The translations under genes were made by a program, and so were the position numbers. From the NCBI RefSeq assembly GCF_000300275.1, contig NZ_AMRN01000008.1:186001-250000 (forward strand): DNA of 64,000 nt, read 5' to 3'. Each line of letters opens with the position of its first letter. The stretch's first letter is position 1. The notes beneath the pieces were generated by a model that saw only the letters and a program-made list of their open reading frames with translations, was not told where the DNA came from and searched no databases. Source of the stretch: Thalassospira profundimaris WP0211. Lineage in GTDB: Bacteria > Pseudomonadota > Alphaproteobacteria > Rhodospirillales > Thalassospiraceae. Positions 45,604 through 52,298 of this stretch are shown piece after piece.

Positions 45604-45906
45604 TCAGTCGTCTTCCTTGACGAGCTCAAAGGTCGCCGGGTTGAAATAGGCTTCAACCTTTTTGCCATCGGCCTTGACGGCATAAACTTCGTAGCAGCCT
45701 TCATCTTCCTTGATCTTGCGGACGTCCCAGCCCTCGGCTGTCAGCTTTTCCTTGAGCGCATCCATGCTCTGCCATTCGGATTTCGGCACGTTGCAATAAT
45801 CGTCACTTGCCTGTGCGGTGTGGGCAGTCAGGCCAAGGGCGGCGGTGGCAAGAAGCGTGGTCGCAAACAGGCCAAAGGCGGCTTTCTTCAAAACAGTGTT
45901 TTTCAC
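45604..45906 (-). CDS. Secreted PepSY domain protein
   Basis: A 100-residue protein. A signal peptide (MKNTVLKKAAFGLFATTLLA ending AQA-SDD) is followed by one PepSY domain (YCNVPKSEWQSMDALKEKLTAEGWDVRKIKEDEGCYEVYAVKADGKKVEAYFNPATFELV). Two cysteines could form a disulfide. PepSY domains often act as inhibitors or sensors near envelope proteins; here it pairs with cytochrome b561 and lies opposite a two-component system. Confidence 0.87.
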   Translation of the reverse strand: MKNTVLKKAAFGLFATTLLATAALGLTAHTAQASDDYCNVPKSEWQSMDALKEKLTAEGWDVRKIKEDEGCYEVYAVKADGKKVEAYFNPATFELVKEDD

Positions 45907-45968
45907 GGCTCGGTTCCTTCATAAGATAGGGGATATGTCATGATCGGTGCGGAGTATGGCGTGCTTCC

Positions 45969-46017
45969 CTGACAACAACCTGAACCCGATATTTTTCGAC
46001 GTTCAGCACACTGTCAG
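45969..46017. promoter_or_regulatory. Paired inverted OmpR-type response-regulator sites
   Basis: Each site is a direct repeat, CTGACA-N5-CTGAAC: plus strand 45969-45985 and the mirror image on the minus strand at 46001-46017. Tandem half-sites spaced about 11 bp are the binding mode of OmpR/QseB-type regulators. Their mirrored placement in the 162-bp divergent region suggests that the regulator controls both directions. Confidence 0.72.
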
Positions 46018-46068
46018 GAAACGCCCTTAACCAAGGGCGATTGTGCAAAGTTTTGCGATGAGGTTGGC

Positions 46069-46728
46069 GTGCGTATTCTTCTGGTCGAAGATGAATTGAT
46101 GCTGGCAGACGCGGTGCGCGATCATTTGCTGGCAAGCGGCGAGGCGGTTGATCACAGCGCAAGTGTGGTCGATGCCGAGATCATGCTGCGCGGGACCAAC
46201 TATGATGTGTTGCTGCTTGACCTTAACCTGCCCGATGGCAAGGGGCTTGATCTTCTGCGCGATCTTCGCCGCAAGGGATCGGCCACACCGTGTATTATCC
46301 TGACCGCGCAGGATCAGATTTCGGATCGGATCGAAGGATTGAATGCCGGGGCGGATGATTATCTGGTCAAGCCGTTTGATCTGAACGAGTTATCGGCGCG
46401 TTTGGCCGCCGTGTCGCGGCGCTATAGCGGCAATCCCAATCCATTTGTCGAGCTGGAGGGCGGGGTGGAGGTCGATCTTGCCGGGCGGTCGGTGCTGCGC
46501 GATGGCGAACATATCGATCTGACATCACGGGAATGGGCGCTGTTTGATCAGATGGTCAAACGGCCGGGACAGACCTTATCGAAACGCCAGCTTGAAGAAG
46601 CGCTTTATGAATTCGGGGCCGAGATCGAAAGCAACACGGTTGAGGTTTATGTCAGCCGGTTGCGCCGCAAGCTTGGCCGTGACGTCATCAAGACCGTGCG
46701 CGGTGTTGGCTATCGGGTTGAGGGATAA
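46069..46728 (+). CDS. OmpR/QseB-family response regulator
   Basis: A 219-residue regulator. The receiver domain (1-115) has acidic pocket E7-D8, phospho-acceptor D51 (LLLDLNLPDGKG), ILTAQD and K in DDYLVKPFD. The C-terminal winged helix (about 125-219) has LTSREWALFDQMVKRPG and VEVYVSRLRRKLG. The start codon is GTG. Its stop overlaps the kinase start by one base. Confidence 0.93.
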   Translation: MRILLVEDELMLADAVRDHLLASGEAVDHSASVVDAEIMLRGTNYDVLLLDLNLPDGKGLDLLRDLRRKGSATPCIILTAQDQISDRIEGLNAGADDYLVKPFDLNELSARLAAVSRRYSGNPNPFVELEGGVEVDLAGRSVLRDGEHIDLTSREWALFDQMVKRPGQTLSKRQLEEALYEFGAEIESNTVEVYVSRLRRKLGRDVIKTVRGVGYRVEG

Positions 46729-48140
46729 TGAAGATCAGGGCGCAAAACAGTCTTCAGTTCATTCTGACCAAACGCCTGACCTTAATTGTCGCGGTGTTTT
46801 GGGTGATCGGGGCACTGTTTGCGGCCTATACGGCGCGCCATGAGATGGAGGAGGGCGCCGATACCGCCCTTATCGAGACGTCACGGCGGACCTCGACCCT
46901 TATCATCGATTATCTTGAAAACCATCAAGGCGCGGGCGGGATCGTTGTTTTGCCCGAACCGGGCTTTGACGCTGTTCATGATGATGACGACGACAGCGAT
47001 CATGACGATCATGATGGTGATTTCGACGATTTCGATAACTTCATGCAATATCAACTGCGCGATGCAAAGGGTGACGTGCTGCTGCGGTCGCAAAATGCAC
47101 CGGAGACGCCGTTTGATACGCCATTAAAGCCCGGTTTCAGCGATGGTGATGAGGTGCGCGTTTATACCAGTGTGACCGGCAATGGCGATCTGTTCATGCA
47201 GGTGGCCGAACCGACCGAGCATCGCAATGAAGCGATCATTGAAACCATGGTGTCGCAGTTTACGCCGCTGATTTTCCTGATCCCGGTGACCATTCTTGCG
47301 GTGGTTTATAGCGTGACCCACGCGCTTGCCCCGGTGCGCCATGTCCGTAATGAGATCGAAACGCGGGGCGAAGGCAACCTGACCCCGATTGCGCAGGATG
47401 ACCCGATCGAAGAAATCAGCACCATTGTCACGGCGGTCAACCGGTTGATGGCAAAGCTTGAGGCGGCACTCAGTGTCGAGCGCAGTTTTACCGCCAACAG
47501 TGCCCATGAACTGCGCACCCCGATTGCCGTGGCGTTGGCGCAAACGCAAAGGCTTTTGGCGGAACTGCCCGCGGGGCACGCGGCCCGCAAACGTGCGGTC
47601 CAGACGGAAGAGGCGCTTAAGCGCCTGTCGCGGTTGTCCGAAAAGCTATTGCAGCTGGCACGCGCGGAATCAAGTGGGGGCTTTAGCCCGACCGGGCATA
47701 ATCAGGACCTTGGCCCGACGCTTAATCTGGTGATTGAAGACCTCAAACGGGCCGGGATGGAAGGGGCGCATATCCGTTTTGATACGGAAAATCTGGCGAC
47801 ATTATCGGCCAATATTGACCTTGATGCCTTTGCGATTTGCATGCGCAACCTGATTGAAAATGCCCTGAAATATGGTGCGGATGACGAACCCGTCGATATC
47901 CGTGTAGTCGAGGATCACATCGTTCAGGTGTCCAATGGCGGCGTGCCGGTCAGCCCGGCAGAACTGGCGCAACTGACCACCCGGTTCAAAAGATCGAGCA
48001 ACAAGGCCGATGGTTCGGGATTGGGTCTGGCGATTGTCGAGGCGATTGCGCGCAATACCAAGGCAGAGCTCAAGCTTTATTCCCCACGGCCCGACCATGC
48101 GGACGGGTTCATGGCCGAGCTTCGGTTGCATCAAAGCTAA
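46728..48140 (+). CDS. Sensor histidine kinase with Asp/His-rich periplasmic loop
   Basis: A 470-residue kinase. TM1 is at about 16-36 and the periplasmic sensor at about 37-178. Residues 84-104 contain 13 Asp and 3 His out of 21, suggestive of cation binding. TM2 is at about 180-200, followed by HAMP, HisKA with H260 in ANSAHELRTP, and HATPase with NLIENALKYG and GSGLGLAIVEAIA. Partner of the preceding regulator. The stimulus may be a divalent cation or cationic peptide (inference), which fits targets such as PepSY and cytochrome b561. Confidence 0.92.
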   Translation: MKIRAQNSLQFILTKRLTLIVAVFWVIGALFAAYTARHEMEEGADTALIETSRRTSTLIIDYLENHQGAGGIVVLPEPGFDAVHDDDDDSDHDDHDGDFDDFDNFMQYQLRDAKGDVLLRSQNAPETPFDTPLKPGFSDGDEVRVYTSVTGNGDLFMQVAEPTEHRNEAIIETMVSQFTPLIFLIPVTILAVVYSVTHALAPVRHVRNEIETRGEGNLTPIAQDDPIEEISTIVTAVNRLMAKLEAALSVERSFTANSAHELRTPIAVALAQTQRLLAELPAGHAARKRAVQTEEALKRLSRLSEKLLQLARAESSGGFSPTGHNQDLGPTLNLVIEDLKRAGMEGAHIRFDTENLATLSANIDLDAFAICMRNLIENALKYGADDEPVDIRVVEDHIVQVSNGGVPVSPAELAQLTTRFKRSSNKADGSGLGLAIVEAIARNTKAELKLYSPRPDHADGFMAELRLHQS

Positions 48141-48268
48141 TGCTCATAAACCTCATCCAGCCGCCAATATCCAGAAGGCTGCGGGGTGATCGGATGACTA
48201 GGGGTAAGGGTAACTTCCCTGACAATACAAGACTGGCGCGTGAGCTACTGTTCGTTTCTCCACCAATC

Positions 48269-48321
48269 ACCTTACAGTCCCAAAAATCAGAAGACGGTTC
48301 TGATTTTTGGGACTGTAAGGT
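48269..48321. repeat. Perfect 24-bp-arm palindromic hairpin
   Basis: The left arm starts accttacagtcccaaaaatc (48269) and the right arm ends at 48321; the 24-bp arms are exact complements around a 5-nt gacgg loop. It lies between the kinase stop and the island C gene. A moderate T run follows about 6 bp later, so it might terminate the kinase transcript. The arm length and perfection are unusual for a terminator, and recent origin or a mobile-unit end is possible. Confidence 0.7.
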
Positions 48322-48399
48322 TAAGGTTTTTAGTGTCACTTTTTTGATATACAATCTAGGGTAGTGTCTGCTTCTTGTTGTAAGTCAGAAGGTTTTCTT

Positions 48400-49305
48400 A
48401 TGCTGTGCACGTTTTCTCGAAATTTTCCAAAGAAAGTAGAAGGATTTCTTGAGAAAGAGCGCAAATTAAGCCGACGCTTTCGAGAGGAGACGGTTACAGA
48501 TTTACTCGTTGGAGGGATATTAGGTGTTTGCGGCAGAAACGTCATTGTTGACTTTTCTGACGAGGTGAACACCGGTGCTGATTTGGAGCTGGTGTACTAT
48601 GATATAGCTACCAATCTGCATTTCAGGCTTGTTATACAAGCGAAGCGGTCTTTTGGTCGTGGTAAGTACTGGAAGAGGCACAGCGTGCGAGAGTTGTTCC
48701 ATCGCACGAAAGGCACAAAAAGACTGCAATCGGATGTTTTGATCAAGTGTGCAAGTACATCTGCAGGCTCAACGTATCCGTATTATCTCATTTACAACAC
48801 GAAACATACATGTGAGCTAGCCCGCAAAGCTGGAGCTCATCAATTGCAGGGAGTCAATGTTGTAGATGGATACTTTATGAATAGTCGTGTGAAGCGCGCA
48901 GCAAAACTTTCAAGACCGTCAAAAATGAAAAGTTTAAAGGAGCTTCATCTTCAATTTTTTCCGCTATCAACGCTATTATGTTTTGGTCTTCGAGTAAGGG
49001 GCATTATTGGTCGAGCAATGGCTCTGTCGGTTGGTTCGACGGACAGTATTGAGCAATCAATAATTGTATCATCTATTCCAACGCCAACAGATATTCTCAA
49101 TGTGGTCCGTAAGTGTCGCGAAAATACAATTGAAAGTCTCGCTCAAACGGAAATTGAGAAGAAAGAGGTCGAAAGCTCAATTCCGATGCCCAAGTTGTCC
49201 GCACAGTTGCCACCGCATATCCGGAGCTTGATAGACGGAGAACCGGTCGGAGAAAAGGATGCGGGAACTTCAGTGATCTTTATTTCTGATTCATCACTTA
49301 GGTAA
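48400..49305 (+). CDS. DUF6615-like PD-(D/E)XK protein (island C)
   Basis: A 301-residue protein. REETVTDLLVGGILGVCGRNVIVDFSDEVNTGADLELVYYD near residues 28-68 is followed by FRLVIQAKRS, giving a D...QAK nuclease-like core that resembles, from memory, the DUF6615 family (EETVTDLL, TGADxE, VQAKR). PYYLIYN and later residues complete the fold; the C-terminal 120 residues are not recognisable. The gene is AT-richer than its neighbours and inserted between convergent core genes, so it was probably acquired. A defence or DNA-processing role is inferred. The ATG at 48400 was chosen for AGAAGG upstream; a GTG at 48364 is possible. Confidence 0.62.
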   Translation: MLCTFSRNFPKKVEGFLEKERKLSRRFREETVTDLLVGGILGVCGRNVIVDFSDEVNTGADLELVYYDIATNLHFRLVIQAKRSFGRGKYWKRHSVRELFHRTKGTKRLQSDVLIKCASTSAGSTYPYYLIYNTKHTCELARKAGAHQLQGVNVVDGYFMNSRVKRAAKLSRPSKMKSLKELHLQFFPLSTLLCFGLRVRGIIGRAMALSVGSTDSIEQSIIVSSIPTPTDILNVVRKCRENTIESLAQTEIEKKEVESSIPMPKLSAQLPPHIRSLIDGEPVGEKDAGTSVIFISDSSLR

Positions 49306-49307
49306 TG

Positions 49308-50498
49308 TTACTTGCCCACCCCGACCTTGATCGCGAGTTTGCGAAGCGGGCCGATGCGGTTGATGGCGGTGAGGCCAGCATAGCGCAGGTCGCGCAGTGT
49401 TTTGGGTTCGAACATCGACGCACGGTTGAGCAGATCAATGCCGCCGACCCGCATGACGGTTTTGGGCAGTTGACGCCGTTCGTAGGATTTCAGAAGCGGG
49501 GTCGCGCCGATATCCTCATTATGCAGTTTGGCCTTGGCCATCAGTTCGGCCAGGGTTTCGATGTCATGCAGGCTCATATTTAACCCTTGCGCGCCAATTG
49601 GTGGCACGACATGGGCGGATTCCGCAATCAGGGCAAGGCGGGCGGCAATCAGGCGCGATGGCACTTGCGAGATCATTGGCCAGACGGCGCGCGGGCTTGC
49701 GACGGTCAGCGGGCCAAACAGGTTCATGGTGTCGTGGGTGATCTCGGCTGACAGGGCCTCGTCACTCATGGCATTCAGTTCATCGGCGCGGGCTGCCGGG
49801 ACCATCCAGACGACGGACGAGCAGGGCTTGCCATCAAGGTCGGGCATGGGGACCAGTGTTAGTGGGCCGCCGGTGCGGTGGATTTCGGTCGAGATGTTGT
49901 CATGCGGTTTGTTGTGGGTCACGACAAAGACCAAAGCACTTTGATCATAGGCCCAGCGTTTGTGTTTGATCCCGGCCATGTCGCGCAAGGACGAGTTCCG
50001 GCCATCGGCAGCAATGACGACTTTGGCCCGAACGGTCTGGCCTTCCGAAAGCGTTACTTCGCCATAGCGCGAGGTGCCTTTAAACGCCGTCACGGTGGTG
50101 GAAAAGCGGAAATCGACATTATCAAGTTCGGCCAGGCGCGCCATCAGGGCGACACGGGCGGCCTTGTTTGAGACGTTCCAGCCAAAGAAGCCGTTTTTGG
50201 TTTCAGAACCATCAAAGTCGGCGGTTTCGCGCGGGGTGCGCTCCGCACCACCGGCATCAACAATCCGCATGACGCGAAGCTCAGCCCCGGTCGGTTTGAT
50301 GGCATCCCAGACGCCAGCTTTTTTAAGCGTCTCGATGCCCGGCTCAAGGAAGGCGGTGGTGCGCAAATCGGTACCTTCGCCGATGTCAGAGGGGGCAGGG
50401 TCGACAATCACGATCTGATGGCCATCGGCGGCAAAACGCGCCGCGGCACTCATTCCGGCGATCCCGCCGCCTGCAATCAGAATATCGGTTTCGATCAT
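49308..50498 (-). CDS. ubiH: UbiH/UbiF/Coq6-family FAD hydroxylase
   Basis: A 396-residue flavoprotein monooxygenase of ubiquinone synthesis. It has the N-terminal dinucleotide fold ILIAGGGIAGMSAAARFAADGHQIVIVDP, the middle VVIAADGRNSSLRDMAG (DG motif), and the UbiH-type ALIAESAHVVPPIGAQGLNMSLHDI motif. It hydroxylates an aromatic ring position of a ubiquinone precursor using O2. The exact ring position (C5, C6 or C1) cannot be assigned, as alphaproteobacterial UbiL/UbiH members differ in regioselectivity. Confidence 0.88.
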   Translation of the reverse strand: MIETDILIAGGGIAGMSAAARFAADGHQIVIVDPAPSDIGEGTDLRTTAFLEPGIETLKKAGVWDAIKPTGAELRVMRIVDAGGAERTPRETADFDGSETKNGFFGWNVSNKAARVALMARLAELDNVDFRFSTTVTAFKGTSRYGEVTLSEGQTVRAKVVIAADGRNSSLRDMAGIKHKRWAYDQSALVFVVTHNKPHDNISTEIHRTGGPLTLVPMPDLDGKPCSSVVWMVPAARADELNAMSDEALSAEITHDTMNLFGPLTVASPRAVWPMISQVPSRLIAARLALIAESAHVVPPIGAQGLNMSLHDIETLAELMAKAKLHNEDIGATPLLKSYERRQLPKTVMRVGGIDLLNRASMFEPKTLRDLRYAGLTAINRIGPLRKLAIKVGVGK

Positions 50499-50504
50499 GA
50501 CTGT

Positions 50505-50702
50505 TTATCCCATTCTCTGGCCGGATATGGCGGCACGCATCTGTGCGGCTATGACCGGCAAATCGTTGCGGGCAATGTGCCCTGTTGGGTCACTATACGC
50601 AACGATTTTGCCATCCGTTTTGATCCAGATTACGGCAAGGCGATTTTGGTGAGTGGCGATAAGGCGGGCACGGGGATTGCCCCATAAGGAAAATTGGGCC
50701 AT
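50505..50702 (-). CDS. Possible small protein upstream of ubiH
   Basis: A 65-codon ORF starting MAQFSLWGNPRARLIATHQN and ending 6 bp before the ubiH start. Codon choice (GCC, ATC, CGC, GGC) resembles the host genes, and GGAAGG lies upstream. I recognise no family. It could be a real small gene cotranscribed with ubiH or a chance ORF in the divergent region. Confidence 0.35.
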   Translation of the reverse strand: MAQFSLWGNPRARLIATHQNRLAVIWIKTDGKIVAYSDPTGHIARNDLPVIAAQMRAAISGQRMG

Positions 50703-50764
50703 TTTGGGAGTGCCTTCCGCGAGGAGCGCCTTCCGCCACCACCCCAAAAACAAGGAATAAGATC

Positions 50765-51091
50765 ATGCTCGCCTGGGTATATCTGTTTATTGCGATCAGT
50801 CTTGAAGTGATCGGGACGATATCGCTGAAATTCTCCAACGGATTTACCGATTGGCGCTTTACGTTTCTGAGTCTTGGCGTCTATGGGCTCAGCTTCTGGG
50901 TGCTGTCGCTGACATTGCGCATCATTCCGGTCGGCACGGCCTATGCGGTGTGGGCCGGGCTTGGGACGGCAGCCGTCGCAATGATCGGCTGGCTGTTCTT
51001 AAAGGAACCGATGACGGCCCTTAAGGCCGTATTCCTGCTGATGATCATCGGCGGCGTGGTTGGTTTGAAGTCGATCAGCACGGAAAGTTAA
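50765..51091 (+). CDS. Small multidrug resistance (SMR/EmrE-like) transporter
   Basis: A 108-residue protein with four membrane helices. The conserved glutamate is E14 in YLFIAISLEVIGTISLKFS, with WAGLGTAAVAMIGWLFLKEP and the C-terminal ILLMIIGGVVGLK-type helix. It is an EmrE-type proton-coupled exporter of quaternary cations. I saw no guanidine-riboswitch-like ACGR hairpins upstream, so Gdx-type guanidinium export is not indicated. Confidence 0.9.
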   Translation: MLAWVYLFIAISLEVIGTISLKFSNGFTDWRFTFLSLGVYGLSFWVLSLTLRIIPVGTAYAVWAGLGTAAVAMIGWLFLKEPMTALKAVFLLMIIGGVVGLKSISTES

Positions 51092-51110
51092 TGGTGTTAG
51101 CATTGGCGCG

Positions 51111-52019
51111 TCAGGAAACGGGCCTTGTCATGGACTTGATGTCGGCTGCGATGTCCTGATGAACCGGTGACCAGCCGAGATCGCGGATGGCAGCCTGGTT
51201 TTCCATAGCCTGATGATGGGCAAGGCCGGCTGCCCAACTGCCAAGCCGGTCCATGGCGGTTTGGGTGCTGATTGTTTCAATCTGGCAATCATTATCCCCG
51301 AAATGCTTGGCAATCAGTTGAGCGAGGCGTTGATTGGTCACACCATTGATGGCAACACCGAACCAGGATGATCGCGGTTGGGCATGGCATAGGGCCCGGC
51401 GATAGAGGTCGGCCAGATCGTCGGTATGGATTATCGGCAGGCTAACCTCCGGGCTTCCGATAACGGTGACGCGGTTTTCGGCGCGTGCGGTTTCGATATT
51501 GCGCGCCAGCATTCCGTAATGGCCGTGTCGGCCCGTGGCATAGACACAAGCCGGATGGATGATGATCCCGTCAATGCCATCATCGCCAAGGACGCGGTGA
51601 ATGCCTGCACACATCCATTCAAAGTCTGGCAAGGGTGCGAATGGTGCGCTTTCATTGATGACGTCATGCGGGTTGGTTTGGGGAAACAACCATGTGCCGC
51701 CGGTATAAATAAAACGCACCTGATCGGGCATTTGGCGGGCGGCGGGGATCAGGTGATCGAGCAGGATGCGATCAGTTTTGGCCATATCGCCGTCAAATGT
51801 GCAGGCGGTGTGAATGATGGCATCGACTGAAGGCAAGTTGTTGATCCACGCGGCGGGGTCGGTAATGTCGCCCATGATCGCGGTTGCGCCAAGATCGGTC
51901 AGCATTTTGCGACTGGTCTTGGACCGGGCGAGGGCGAAGACATGGTGATCATGGCAGATCAGGTTGTTAACGATGGCCGAGCCGATCAGACCGGAGCCAC
52001 CCGTGACAAAGATGCGCAT
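51111..52019 (-). CDS. NAD(P)-dependent epimerase/dehydratase-family (SDR) protein
   Basis: A 302-residue extended or atypical SDR. The Rossmann start is MRIFVTGGSGLIGSAIVNNL, with ATAIMGDITDPAAW, DAIIHTACTFDG, FIYTGGTWLFPQ and HPACVYATGRHGHYG (YxxxR in place of the classical YxxxK). The ATG at 52019 was chosen because it opens the fold. A SoxR-box-like palindrome lies in the promoter, so the gene may belong to a redox-cycling-agent response. Confidence 0.82.
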   Translation of the reverse strand: MRIFVTGGSGLIGSAIVNNLICHDHHVFALARSKTSRKMLTDLGATAIMGDITDPAAWINNLPSVDAIIHTACTFDGDMAKTDRILLDHLIPAARQMPDQVRFIYTGGTWLFPQTNPHDVINESAPFAPLPDFEWMCAGIHRVLGDDGIDGIIIHPACVYATGRHGHYGMLARNIETARAENRVTVIGSPEVSLPIIHTDDLADLYRRALCHAQPRSSWFGVAINGVTNQRLAQLIAKHFGDNDCQIETISTQTAMDRLGSWAAGLAHHQAMENQAAIRDLGWSPVHQDIAADIKSMTRPVS

Positions 52020-52058
52020 TTTGTTTTCTCGCTTGAATACGATGCGATCCTTGTCCAA

Positions 52059-52076
52059 CCTCAACTGTGGTTGAGG
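52059..52076. promoter_or_regulatory. SoxR-box-like (MerR-family) operator
   Basis: The 18-bp palindrome CCTCAA-CTGTGG-TTGAGG matches the E. coli SoxR-box form CCTCAA-N6-TTGAGG. On the minus strand a TTGACC -35-like box (complement of 52075-52080) overlaps it, as in SoxR-controlled promoters. It lies 40 bp before the SDR gene start. The -10 box is not clear. Confidence 0.75.
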
Positions 52077-52298
52077 TCAATGCGAAATGTTGTCATTCAT
52101 TTTTGGACACCATCGTCCAAGTGTTATGACGGCTTGCGCGGTGGTTCCTTGAGGAAGGTTTTGTTAATTTTGCCTGATCGGGTTGTTGAAGTGGCTTGAG
52201 GCATTGACGCCAGATGATTGGCAAGGACAAGGTTACACTCAATATTCTATGCCCGTGATTTCAAGACAAGAGTGACAATTGTTGTTGGACGCTGTTTC

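Noticed and set aside
50640-50764. Guanidine riboswitch ahead of the SMR transporter gene
   Set aside because: No paired ACGR-loop hairpins (mini-ykkC) or ykkC-type conserved boxes are visible.
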